DNA of 17,830 nucleotides. It comes from Pseudomonadota bacterium (GTDB lineage Bacteria > Pseudomonadota > Gammaproteobacteria > Burkholderiales > Rhodocyclaceae). Below the pieces are notes generated by a model. That model ran no database searches, was not told the origin of the DNA, and was given only the letters and a program-made list of their open reading frames with translations. The stretch's first letter is position 1. Each line of letters begins with the position of its first letter. Of the stretch, positions 1 to 8,690 are shown one piece after another. Location: the NCBI GenBank assembly GCA_021811225.1, contig JAJZPJ010000010.1:1-17830 (forward strand), read 5' to 3'. The translations under genes were made by a program, and so were the position numbers.

Positions 1-330
1 ATCATCGGCCAGGGCCGCGCCTCCGAACTGCTGTACACCGGCCGCAGCATGAGCGCCGAGGAGGGGCTGGCCTGGGGCTACTTCAACGGCATCGTGCCTC
101 AGGAAAAGCTGCTCGAGACGGCGAAGAGCATGGCGCAATCGCTCGCCGACGGCCCGGCCTTCGCCCACTCGGTGACCAAGAAATGCCTGCACCAGGAATG
201 GAACCAGAGCATCGAGCAGGCGCTGGAGACCGAGGCCGAAGCGCAGGCGATCTGCATGCAGACCAAGGACTTCGAGCGCGCCTACCACGCCTTCGTCGCC
301 AAGGCCAAGCCGGCCTTCGAGGGCAATTAG
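1..330 (+). CDS. Enoyl-CoA hydratase/isomerase (crotonase) family, C-terminal part
   Basis: Only the last 109 residues are in the window; the frame is open from base 1 and ends at a TAG. The visible part has the crotonase C-terminal pattern: a segment reading ASELLYTGR, an alanine/glycine-rich helix (SAEEGLAWGYFNGIV) where hydratases usually carry AEEALRIGLVNRVV, and a long terminal helix ending in FEGN. The two catalytic glutamates would lie upstream and cannot be checked. Family members hydrate or isomerise enoyl-CoA esters in beta-oxidation-like routes. It is followed after about 130 bases by a TetR gene, a second crotonase and a CoA ligase on the same strand, so it probably belongs to the same catabolic region. 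Substrate is unknown. Confidence 0.85.
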   Translation: MIGQGRASELLYTGRSMSAEEGLAWGYFNGIVPQEKLLETAKSMAQSLADGPAFAHSVTKKCLHQEWNQSIEQALETEAEAQAICMQTKDFERAYHAFVAKAKPAFEGN

Positions 331-459
331 CGCCCGTAGTCGTCGCAGACGGCCCAGGGCGCTTGCGCCGCAAAGCCGTGCTAGTGCCGCGCAGCAGCGC
401 CTGACCCACCCGGCGGACCGCCTCGCGGCGGCGGCCGCTTCATGATGGAGGCAAAACAG

Positions 460-1167
460 ATGGCTTCGCCCGGACACGTCGGCAGCCTGGTCACCGACGC
501 CAAGCTGATAGAGGAGAGGCGCGGACAGATCCTCCGCGCTGCGGTCAAGCTGTTTTCCGAAGACGGCTACTACACCACCACCATCCAGAAGATCGCGCGC
601 GAAGCCGGCGTCAGCATCGGCCTGATCTACCAGTATTTCGGCGACAAGGACGACATCCTGTTCCTGACGCTGAAGATGGTCCTGGAGTCCTACGAGCACG
701 AGATTCCGCTGCGCCTGGAGGGCCTCACGCATCCGGTGGAACGGCTGGCCATGGCCATCTGGGCCTATTGCAGCATCGTCGATCGCTTGCGCGATGCGAC
801 CGTGCTGGCCTACCGGTCGACCAAGTCCTTGCGCGCCGACCGCAGAAACCTGATCAAGGACGAAGAGCTCAGGAGCAATCGCCTGCTCGAGGCCTGTCTG
901 CGCGACTGCATCGCCGGCGGCTACATGCGCACGGTGAACGAATCCATGCTGGTCTATCAGTTCGTCATGTTCTGCCACGCCTGGGCGCTGAAATATTGGG
1001 CCTTTCAGGGCGTGATGACGCCCGCCGAATACGTCTCCGAGGGTCTGAAGCTGCTGGTCGAACCCTTTCTCACCGCCAAGGGCAAGGCCGCGCTGGCGGC
1101 GATGCGCCGCGCCACCGGCAATTTCAGCCACGACAAGCGGGCCCGTTCCCGAGCCAAGACAAAATGA
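460..1167 (+). CDS. TetR/AcrR-family transcriptional regulator
   Basis: A 235-residue protein with the TetR layout: an N-terminal helix-turn-helix (about residues 22-66, including TTTIQKIAREAGVSIGLIYQYF) and a helical ligand-binding half of normal length. I chose the ATG at 460 because GGAGG at 447-451 lies 8 bases upstream; the in-frame ATGs at 442 and 445 have no such site. The stop overlaps the next gene's start (ATGA, 1164-1167), so the regulator is the first gene of a unit with a crotonase and an acyl-CoA ligase. TetR proteins in such settings usually repress their own operon and are released by an acyl-CoA or the free acid; that role is inferred. The 129-base gap before it has a short GC hairpin (CCGCC 418-422 with GGCGG 427-431) but no convincing promoter or terminator. 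Confidence 0.92.
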   Translation: MASPGHVGSLVTDAKLIEERRGQILRAAVKLFSEDGYYTTTIQKIAREAGVSIGLIYQYFGDKDDILFLTLKMVLESYEHEIPLRLEGLTHPVERLAMAIWAYCSIVDRLRDATVLAYRSTKSLRADRRNLIKDEELRSNRLLEACLRDCIAGGYMRTVNESMLVYQFVMFCHAWALKYWAFQGVMTPAEYVSEGLKLLVEPFLTAKGKAALAAMRRATGNFSHDKRARSRAKTK

Positions 1168-1919
1168 TCTCTCTCATCATCGAAGGCGCGACCGCGGTCG
1201 CGACCCTGTGCCGGGCGCCGGTCAATGCCATCAACGACGCATGGCTGGCGCGGCTCAACGCCATCCTCGACGAACTGGAGGGCGACCCGGAGGTGAGCGT
1301 GCTCTGGCTGCGCAGCAACGAGCGGGTGTTCTGCGCCGGCGCCGATCTCGAATTCATGAGGCAGCGCTTTCTCACCGAGGAAGGCCGCACCTTGATGATT
1401 TCATTCACCCGGGGCCTGCAGGAGGTCTATGCCCGGCTGGAGCGGTTGGGCGCGGTCACCGTCGCCGAGATCGGCGGCGCGGCGCTGGGCGGCGGTTTCG
1501 AGCTGGCGCTGGCCTGCGATCTGCGCATCGTCGCCGACACGGCGAAGATCGGCCTGCCGGAAGCGCGCCTGGGCCTGCTGCCTGCCGCCGGCGGCACGCA
1601 GCGCATGACCCGCCTGTGCGGCGAGGGCATCAGCCGCCGCCTGATCCTGGGCGCCGAGATGGTCGAAGGCAAAGACGCCGTGGCGCTCGGACTCGCCCAG
1701 TGGCGGGCGCCCGCGGCCGAGCTGGAGGCCGCGGCGCGCGCTCTGGTCGCCCGCCTGGCAAAGCTGCCGCGGCAAGCGCTCGCGGCCTGCAAGCAGTGCA
1801 TCGCCGCGGCGGCCGACGGCGGCGGCAACGGTTACGAAGTCGAACTCGACGGCAGCCGGATGCTGCTGGCGACGCCGGATACCCAGGACCGGGTCCGCCG
1901 GTTCCTGGAAAAACGGTGA
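1164..1919 (+). CDS. Enoyl-CoA hydratase/isomerase family protein
   Basis: A 251-residue crotonase of usual length. The oxyanion-hole and active-site pattern is complete: CAGADLEF at about 57-64, GGAALGGGFELALACDL at 104-120 with Glu113, and LPEARLGLLP at 131-140 with Glu133. These match the two catalytic glutamates of true hydratases (Glu144 and Glu164 of rat crotonase), so hydration or hydrolysis of an enoyl-CoA is more likely than simple isomerisation. The ATG is inside the tetR stop (ATGA), which implies coupled translation. The same frame stays open upstream to 768, but that stretch lies inside tetR and has no crotonase similarity. Downstream it abuts an acyl-CoA ligase. The substrate is not readable from the sequence. 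Confidence 0.92.
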   Translation: MISLIIEGATAVATLCRAPVNAINDAWLARLNAILDELEGDPEVSVLWLRSNERVFCAGADLEFMRQRFLTEEGRTLMISFTRGLQEVYARLERLGAVTVAEIGGAALGGGFELALACDLRIVADTAKIGLPEARLGLLPAAGGTQRMTRLCGEGISRRLILGAEMVEGKDAVALGLAQWRAPAAELEAAARALVARLAKLPRQALAACKQCIAAAADGGGNGYEVELDGSRMLLATPDTQDRVRRFLEKR

Positions 1920-1930
1920 CGGAGGTGGCG

Positions 1931-3536
<1,606 letters not shown>

Positions 3537-3553
<17 letters not shown>

Positions 3554-3580
3554 GCGTCTCGGCCCTAACGGGCGGGGCGC
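3537..3580. terminator. Possible bidirectional hairpin between converging genes
   Basis: GCGCCCCG (3537-3544) is perfectly complementary to CGGGGCGC (3573-3580), with an inner GGGC/GCCC pair (3547-3550 with 3562-3565). The structure spans the 11-base gap between two converging genes and both of their ends. There is no T-tract on either strand, so classic intrinsic termination is not shown; it may simply block read-through or be a by-product of high G+C. Confidence 0.3.
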
Positions 3581-4452
3581 ACCGCGATCGCCACGCCGGT
3601 GCCGGCGAGCGCCATGCCGGCCAAGGAGAGCGGGGAGAGCCGTTCGCCGAAAGCCAGGAAGGCGAGCAGCGCGGTGCACGGCGGGACGAGATAGAACAGC
3701 ACCGACAGCTTCGTGGCCGCGCCGCGCCGGATCAGAAGATGCAGCAGCGAGATGGCGCCCAGGGAGAGGACGAAGACCAGCCAGGCCAGCGCGAACAGGA
3801 ACTGGCCGCTCCAGTGGATGCGCATGGTCTCGAAGGCGAGCGCGAAGGGCAGCAGCACCAGGCTGGCGGCGACGAACTGGATCACCGATCCGCTCCACAG
3901 GTCGAGGTGCGAGCAGTAGCGCTTCTGGTAGACCGTGCCCAGGGTGATGCTGACCAGGGCGAGCGCCGAGTAGGCCAGCCCGGCGCCGCTGGCGCCGGAC
4001 AGCCCGATCTTCTCGAACACCACCAGGACGACGCCGCCAAAGCCCAGCACCAGCCCCGACCATTGCCTGCGAGTGACCCGCTCGCCGAGCATCCTGGCGC
4101 CCACCAGCGCGGTGAGCAGCGGCTGGATGCCGACGATCACCGCCACGATGCCCGCCGGCATGCCGGTATGGAGGGCGAGAAAGACGCCGGAGAGATAGCC
4201 GCCGTGCAGCAGGGCGCCGGCCACCGCGATATGGAACCAGAGCAGCGGCCGGTGCGGCCAGGGGCGGCGCAGCAGCAGCGCCGCGGGCAACAGCAGCAAG
4301 ATGACCGCGGCGAAGCGCAGGAGCAGGAAGGTCAAGGGTTCGGCGTAGGGCAGTCCGAACTTGGCGCCGATGAAGCCGCTGCTCCAGAGCAGGACGAACA
4401 GGCCCGGCGTGACCGACAGCCAGAGCTTGGATGGGCTGCCGCTTTCCTCCAT
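3565..4452 (-). CDS. DMT-superfamily transporter, EamA family
   Basis: A 295-residue, strongly hydrophobic protein with about ten predicted membrane segments in two repeated halves of five, as expected for EamA-domain exporters. The first half includes LLWSSGFIGAKFGLP at about 20-34, a typical opening for this family. Members export amino acids, metabolites or drugs; the substrate here is unknown. The ATG lies one base past the livF stop, so it reads as the fifth gene of the liv transcript. No strong ribosome-binding site precedes it, which fits coupled translation. An exporter following an importer could balance a toxic or excess substrate, but co-transcription without functional linkage is also possible. 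Confidence 0.88.
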   Translation of the reverse strand: MEESGSPSKLWLSVTPGLFVLLWSSGFIGAKFGLPYAEPLTFLLLRFAAVILLLLPAALLLRRPWPHRPLLWFHIAVAGALLHGGYLSGVFLALHTGMPAGIVAVIVGIQPLLTALVGARMLGERVTRRQWSGLVLGFGGVVLVVFEKIGLSGASGAGLAYSALALVSITLGTVYQKRYCSHLDLWSGSVIQFVAASLVLLPFALAFETMRIHWSGQFLFALAWLVFVLSLGAISLLHLLIRRGAATKLSVLFYLVPPCTALLAFLAFGERLSPLSLAGMALAGTGVAIAVRPAR

Positions 4453-4453
4453 T

Positions 4454-5161
4454 TCAGTGCAGGCGCACCCCGACCCATTTGTCGAGCTGGCTGAGATCCT
4501 GGAGCTGGCTGCCGCTCTCGGCGCGATGCACGACGCTGCCGCGCTCCAGCACCAGGCAGCGATCGGTCAGGCGCAGCGCCTGCTCGACGTGCTGTTCGAC
4601 CAGGATCAGCGCCTGACCCTCTTGCTTGGCCATGCGTCCGATCGCCGCGCACAGTTCATCGACGATCACCGGCGCGAGCCCTTCCAGCGGCTCGTCCAGG
4701 AGCAGCAGCCGGGGGTTGAGCATCAGGGCGCGGCCGATCGCGAGCATCTGCTGCTCGCCGCCGGACAACTCGTTGCCCCAGTTCTTGCGCCGCTCCTTCA
4801 GGCGCGGGAACAGCGCATAGACGCGCGCCAGATCCCACTTTCCCGGGCGCGAGGTGACCGCCAGGTTTTCCTCCACCGTCAGCGACGCGAATATCTCCCG
4901 CTCCTGCGGCACCCAGCCCAGGCCGAGGCTGGGGCGCCGATGGACGGGAATGCCGGCCAGATCCTGGCCGAAGCAGGTGAGCGTGCCGCGCTGCACCCGG
5001 GTGTGGCCCATCAGGGTCAGCAGCAGGGTGCTCTTGCCGACGCCGTTGCGCCCCAGCAGCGCCAGGCTCTCGCCCTCGTTCATCGAGAACGAGCAGGCAT
5101 CGAGGACGATGGCTTCGCCATAGCCGGCGAAGAGGTTATCGACCTTGAGCATCTCAGTCAT
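4454..5161 (-). CDS. livF: Branched-chain amino acid-type ABC transporter, ATPase LivF
   Basis: A 235-residue ABC ATPase. Walker A is GRNGVGKST (37-45), the Q-loop glutamine is Gln86, the signature is LSGGEQQ (132-138), Walker B is LLLLDEP (152-158) and the switch histidine is His191. All catalytic elements are intact. The short length and the VPQEREIFASLTVEENL stretch are typical of LivF rather than LivG. Its first 8 bases overlap the end of livG; no good Shine-Dalgarno is visible, so it probably relies on translational coupling. With LivG it would power uptake through LivH/LivM in the inner membrane. The family also includes importers of aromatic acids, amides and urea. Confidence 0.93.
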   Translation of the reverse strand: MTEMLKVDNLFAGYGEAIVLDACSFSMNEGESLALLGRNGVGKSTLLLTLMGHTRVQRGTLTCFGQDLAGIPVHRRPSLGLGWVPQEREIFASLTVEENLAVTSRPGKWDLARVYALFPRLKERRKNWGNELSGGEQQMLAIGRALMLNPRLLLLDEPLEGLAPVIVDELCAAIGRMAKQEGQALILVEQHVEQALRLTDRCLVLERGSVVHRAESGSQLQDLSQLDKWVGVRLH

Positions 5162-5915
5162 GATGTTTGCCCAGATAGACTTCTTGGACGCGCGGGTCTC
5201 CGGCGATCTCGGCCGGCGTTCCCGACACCAGTTCCGCGCCGCTGACCAGCACCGTGATCCGCTGCGCGAAGCGGAAGACCAGCGACATGTCGTGCTCGAT
5301 CAGGAGGATGCTGATCTCCTGCGGCAGTTCCGCGAGCACCGCCAGCAGTTCGTCGCTCTCCCCTTCGGGCACCCCGGCCGCGGGCTCGTCGAGCAGCAGC
5401 ACCTTGGGCCGCAGCGCCAGCGCCAGCGCCATCTCCAGCAGGCGCTGCTTGCCGTAAGCGAGTTCCCGGGTCTGGCGCTGGCAGTCATCGGCCAGGTTGA
5501 GGCGTTCGAGCAGGGCGTGGGCTTCGTCGATCTCCTTGCGGCGGCGGGTGAGTTTGAAGAAACGCCGGTCGAGCAGGCTCAGATTGCCCTGCTCGCGCTC
5601 GCAGATCACCGCGGTCACGGCTTCCAGCGGAGTCAAGTGCGGGAACAGGGAATTGATCTGGAAGGTCCGCGCCAGACCGCGCCGGGCGCGCTTGTAGGGC
5701 GGCAGCGCGGTGATGTCTTCGCCGTCGAGCCAAATGGCGCCCGAGGACGGGCGCAGCACGCCGGTCAATTGATTGATCAGCGTCGTCTTGCCGGCGCCGT
5801 TCGGCCCGATCAGGGCGTGCCGCGCGCCGGCCTCCAGCGACAGATTGACGCTCTGGGTGACCTTCAGGCCGCCGAAAGATTTGCACAGGTCGGTCGTCTG
5901 CAGCATGGGCTTCAT
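5154..5915 (-). CDS. livG: Branched-chain amino acid-type ABC transporter, ATPase LivG
   Basis: A 253-residue ABC ATPase, the usual LivG size. Walker A is GPNGAGKTT (37-45), Walker B is VLLLDEP (172-178) and the switch histidine is His208 in IEHDM. The signature region reads LAYGKQRLLE (152-161), the LSGGQ variant characteristic of LivG. The long insertion between Walker A and the signature and the C-terminal tail (EIAGDPRVQEVYLG) are also LivG features. Its ATG overlaps the livM stop (ATGA at 5912-5915), and GGAG lies about 7 bases upstream. It pairs with the neighbouring LivF as a heterodimeric motor. Confidence 0.94.
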   Translation of the reverse strand: MKPMLQTTDLCKSFGGLKVTQSVNLSLEAGARHALIGPNGAGKTTLINQLTGVLRPSSGAIWLDGEDITALPPYKRARRGLARTFQINSLFPHLTPLEAVTAVICEREQGNLSLLDRRFFKLTRRRKEIDEAHALLERLNLADDCQRQTRELAYGKQRLLEMALALALRPKVLLLDEPAAGVPEGESDELLAVLAELPQEISILLIEHDMSLVFRFAQRITVLVSGAELVSGTPAEIAGDPRVQEVYLGKHHD

Positions 5916-6928
5916 GCTCGGCTCCCATGCCGACGGCGCGTGGCGAGATGCGACAGGTTTTTCAAGCCGCCCAGGACGCCGCTGCGCATATAACGGGTGG
6001 TGACGATCAGGAGGATGCCGAGCCAGAACAGCCAGTATTGGGCGTTGAGGGTGGACAGCCAGTTTTGCGCCAGCAGGAAGACGGCGGCGCCGATGAAGCC
6101 GCCGTACAGGGTGGCGGTGCCGCCGACCAGCAGAATGATCAGCAGGTCCGCCGAGCGCTCGAAGCTGAACACGTCGAGCGCGACGAACTGCGTGGTCTGG
6201 GTCAGCAGTGCGCCGCTGATCCCGGCGATCACCGCCGCGAAGGTGTAGATGTTGGTCAGCCGCGCGCGGATCGGGATGCCGATCGCCACCGCGCGCTGGG
6301 GGTTCTCGCGGATGCTGCGCAGCGACAAGCCGTAGGGCGCGGTCATCAGGGCGCGGACCACCGCGAAGATCAGGAAGCAGACGGTGAGCACGTAGAAATA
6401 GGCGGTCTTGCCGTACAGGTCGAAATCGAACAGTCCCAGCACCCGACCGGCCACCATGCCTTGCAGCCCGTCGACGCCCCCCGTCAGGTTGGTGGCCTCG
6501 TTGGCGAGCTCATGGAGCAGCAGGCCCAGTCCCAGCGTGATCATCAGGCGCGACATGTCCCTGCCGCGCAACACCAGGAAGCTGGTCAGGTAGCCGAAGG
6601 CGCCGGCGACCGCGCCGGCGGCCAGGAGGCCCAGGACCGGCTCGGTGTAGCCGACCGTCGTCAGCAGTCCGGCGGTGTAGGCGCCCAGGCCGAAAAACGC
6701 CGCGTGGCCCAGGGTGACGATGCCGGCGTAGCCGAGAATCAGGTCGAGCGACACCGCGAACAGGCCGGTGATCAGGATCTGCGCGGCGAGCATCAGATTG
6801 TCGGGAAACAGGAAGTAGACCGCGATCAGGGCCAGCCAGAAGGCGATCTCGTATCGGCTCCAGCGCTCCTGAGCGGCGAGCGCCAGCAGGTAGTGGGGCT
6901 TCGGGTCGGTGCGGCCACGGGCATTCAT
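5912..6928 (-). CDS. livM: Branched-chain amino acid-type ABC transporter, permease LivM
   Basis: A 338-residue polytopic permease. The hallmark sequence GYAGIVTLGHAAFFGLGAY (67-85) identifies LivM; further hydrophobic segments follow, with a cytoplasmic loop carrying the SIRENPQRAVAIGI coupling-helix motif that contacts the ATPases. The first 25 or so residues are hydrophilic and form a short cytoplasmic tail. I chose the ATG at 6928 because it overlaps the livH stop (ATGA, 6925-6928) and GGAG lies 9 bases upstream. The same frame is open further upstream to 7879, but that part lies antiparallel in reading to livH and is a shadow. It forms the channel with LivH. Confidence 0.93.
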   Translation of the reverse strand: MNARGRTDPKPHYLLALAAQERWSRYEIAFWLALIAVYFLFPDNLMLAAQILITGLFAVSLDLILGYAGIVTLGHAAFFGLGAYTAGLLTTVGYTEPVLGLLAAGAVAGAFGYLTSFLVLRGRDMSRLMITLGLGLLLHELANEATNLTGGVDGLQGMVAGRVLGLFDFDLYGKTAYFYVLTVCFLIFAVVRALMTAPYGLSLRSIRENPQRAVAIGIPIRARLTNIYTFAAVIAGISGALLTQTTQFVALDVFSFERSADLLIILLVGGTATLYGGFIGAAVFLLAQNWLSTLNAQYWLFWLGILLIVTTRYMRSGVLGGLKNLSHLATRRRHGSRA

Positions 6929-7794
6929 ATTGACTTTCTCCGACCCAGCAGTCCGTGGGGGAACATCAGCAGCAGCACGATCATCATCACGTAGATGAGG
7001 AAGGCGCCGGTCTGGGGGATGTAATACTTGCCGGCGGTGTCGGCGACACCCAGGAGCAGGGCGGCGCTGAGCGTGCCGATGATCGAACCGGGGCCGCCGA
7101 CCACCACGATCAGCAGGAAGTAGACCAGATACTTGAGCGGAAAATTGGGATCCAGGCCCAGCACCTCGACGCCCAGCGCGCCGCCCAGGCCGGCCAGGCC
7201 GCTGCCCAAGGCGAAGGTGATCTGGAACACCCGCTCGACCGGGATGCCCATGGCTTCGGCGGTGCGCGGCCGTTCGACCGAGGCGCGCACCTTGGCGCCG
7301 AAACGGGTGCGCTCCAGGCCGAACACCAGCCCCAGGGTGATCGCCGCACCCAGCGCCATCAGGAACAGGCGGTAGCGCGACAATTCCAGTCCGCCCACCG
7401 CCAGCTGGCCGTTCATCCAGCCCGGGATATTGATCGGCTGCTGTCCCGGACCCCAGAAGTAGGTCGCCCCGGCGACGGCGACGAAAATGATCCCGACCGT
7501 GAGCAGCACCTGGTCCAGGTGCGTGCTCTTGTACAGCGGCCGATAGAGCGTGCGTTCCAGCACCAGGCTGACCAGCGCGACCAGCACGAAGATGATCGGC
7601 AGGGCGGCGAGGAAGCCGATGCCGAAGCGCCCCATCAACAGCACCAGCAGGTAGCCGCCGAGCATGGCGAAGACGCCGTGGGCGAGATTGATGAAACCCA
7701 TCAGGCCGAGGGTCACCGACAGCCCGACCGAGATCAGGAAGAGCAGGGTGCCGTAGGCCAGTCCGTCGAACAGCAGGCCGAGAAAATGCAGCAT
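6925..7794 (-). CDS. livH: Branched-chain amino acid-type ABC transporter, permease LivH
   Basis: A 289-residue permease with the LivH hallmark GLMGFINLAHG (30-40) and several membrane segments. The conserved cytoplasmic loop is visible (FGAKVRASVERPRTAEAMGI). I chose the ATG at 7794, which gives the normal LivH N-terminus (MLHFLGLLFDGL) and has GGAG 8 bases upstream; an in-frame start at 7920 would add a hydrophilic tail rich in arginine with no family counterpart. It is the first gene of livHMGF-eamA. No substrate-binding protein gene (livJ/livK) adjoins it on either side, so specificity cannot be inferred directly; closeness to phenylacetate genes makes an aromatic acid possible. Confidence 0.93.
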   Translation of the reverse strand: MLHFLGLLFDGLAYGTLLFLISVGLSVTLGLMGFINLAHGVFAMLGGYLLVLLMGRFGIGFLAALPIIFVLVALVSLVLERTLYRPLYKSTHLDQVLLTVGIIFVAVAGATYFWGPGQQPINIPGWMNGQLAVGGLELSRYRLFLMALGAAITLGLVFGLERTRFGAKVRASVERPRTAEAMGIPVERVFQITFALGSGLAGLGGALGVEVLGLDPNFPLKYLVYFLLIVVVGGPGSIIGTLSAALLLGVADTAGKYYIPQTGAFLIYVMMIVLLLMFPHGLLGRRKSI

Positions 7795-7872
7795 AAATTC
7801 GTCTCCGTCGTCGGGATTCGCGCGCTTCGATCCCGACGTTGTTTTTCCGGGCAGATCCGATATGTCGCCATG

Positions 7873-8030
7873 TCGCCAAATCGTGGCGATTGTACCGTGC
7901 GCACGGCTGGTTCTGACCATCCGGTCGAACCTGGAACCGACCGGCTCAGATGTCTCCGCCGGACGAAGATCAGGTTGCCTCCGCCGCTGGACCGGTCAGA
8001 GTCGGGAATATCCGCCTCTTTGAGGCAACT
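7873..8030 (-). promoter_or_regulatory. Probable livH promoter and operator region
   Basis: The 262-base gap upstream of livH is unusually rich in dyad symmetry. On the minus strand TACAAT (7894-7889) is a good -10 element; no strong -35 lies at the right distance, which suggests activator dependence. Around it lie TCGCCA-N5-TGGCGA (7873-7889, about where transcription would begin), a perfect 12-base palindrome CCGTGCGCACGG (7895-7906, in the spacer), CCGGTCG-N10-CGACCGG (7921-7944, just upstream of the -35 position), and GTTGCCTC/GAGGCAAC (7974-7981 and 8022-8029). TGTCGCCA is also repeated head to tail at 7863-7878. These are candidate protein-binding sites; none matches a motif I can name. 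Confidence 0.4.
8014..8026 (-). terminator. Short hairpin after the hot-dog thioesterase gene
   Basis: GCCTC-TTT-GAGGC (8014-8026) is a compact perfect 5-base-pair stem about 30 bases beyond the stop of the minus-strand thioesterase gene. It lacks a following T-run, so it is a weak terminator candidate. Its right arm is shared with the longer GTTGCCTC/GAGGCAAC inverted repeat, so the two structures would exclude each other. Confidence 0.2.
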
Positions 8031-8056
8031 CCATCGCCGCCTGAAACACACCGCGG

Positions 8057-8515
8057 CTAGGCGCTCCTCCAGGGATGGTCGAGCCTGCCCTGCTGGAAGT
8101 CGACCAGGCGGCTGCGCAGATCGTCGGGGAAGGGCACGGCGCGGCCGGTCTCGAAGGAGTTCACGCACAGCGTGAGCAGCGCCGTTATCCTGATCTGGTT
8201 TTCGAAGAGGGCGTGAACCTTGAGTTTGAGCGAGCTGTTGCCGATGCGCTCCACCTGCAGCGTCAGGGTGATGACTTCGCCGATCTTGGACGGGGCGACG
8301 AAGTCGCACTGGATATTGACCATGGGCAGCCCCATCCGCCGGTTGGTGATGAAGCCGGCGTAGTCGATGCCCAGGGCGTGGTTGAACCAGTCTTCCACCA
8401 GACCGTTGAACATCACGAAATAATGCGGATAGAAGATGATCCCGGCCGGGTCGCAGTGCGAGAAGCGCACCAGCACGTCGCTGTAGAAGACATCTTTCTT
8501 TGTTTCAGTGCTCAT
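8057..8515 (-). CDS. Acyl-CoA thioesterase, 4-hydroxybenzoyl-CoA thioesterase-like (hot-dog fold)
   Basis: A 152-residue single hot-dog-domain protein. The N-terminal motif SHCDPAGIIFYPHYF (19-33) matches the Pseudomonas 4-hydroxybenzoyl-CoA thioesterase active site, with Asp22 as the expected catalytic aspartate. The family hydrolyses aromatic or short acyl-CoA thioesters in the cytoplasm. I chose the ATG at 8515, which has GAGGA about 7 bases upstream; the open frame to 8602 would add an unrelated 29-residue tail. It lies between msrA and livH, separated from both by gaps of 175 and 262 bases, so it may be transcribed alone. The true substrate is unknown; a phenylacetate or aromatic-CoA intermediate fits the setting. 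Confidence 0.88.
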   Translation of the reverse strand: MSTETKKDVFYSDVLVRFSHCDPAGIIFYPHYFVMFNGLVEDWFNHALGIDYAGFITNRRMGLPMVNIQCDFVAPSKIGEVITLTLQVERIGNSSLKLKVHALFENQIRITALLTLCVNSFETGRAVPFPDDLRSRLVDFQQGRLDHPWRSA

Positions 8516-8553
8516 GCTGCATTCCTCAAGTCTTGCTGTGGAGCATCGATTGC

Positions 8554-8654
8554 TCGTCGTTGCGAGGCCGAACCAGAGAGATGGTTTCGCTGCGCCCGCC
8601 ATGAACCCTCAAGCTTGCTCCGCAAAGACGAACCGTTTCGTCACTGCGAGGCCG
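8554..8654. repeat. Intergenic repeat with short hairpins
   Basis: The 175-base gap between msrA and the thioesterase gene holds two direct copies of a 17-base motif, TCGTCGTTGCGAGGCCG (8554-8570) and TCGTCACTGCGAGGCCG (8638-8654), differing at two positions and 84 bases apart. Between them are AACCA/TGGTT (8571-8586) and GACGAA-N4-TTCGTC (8627-8642) hairpins; GAGCA-N5-TGCTC (8541-8555) abuts the first copy. Motifs of the kind GTCATTGCGAGG occur as dispersed intergenic repeats in other bacteria, so this may be a REP- or MITE-like element. On the minus strand the 8627-8642 hairpin could end the paa-msrA transcript. Confidence 0.4.
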
Positions 8655-8690
8655 CCCGTACCCCGGCGAGGGCAAAGCGTTCTATGGGGT

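Noticed and set aside
418..431. CCGCC/GGCGG hairpin as a terminator after the first crotonase
   Set aside because: The stem is only five base pairs in very GC-rich sequence with no T-tract; chance is the simpler explanation.
768..1163. Upstream extension of the second crotonase
   Set aside because: It lies entirely inside tetR in another frame and is not crotonase-like; the ATG at 1164 gives a normal-length protein.
7795..7920. N-terminal extension of LivH to an ATG at 7920
   Set aside because: The extension is hydrophilic and unlike LivH, while 7794 has GGAG and the normal N-terminus; the region instead holds promoter-like elements.
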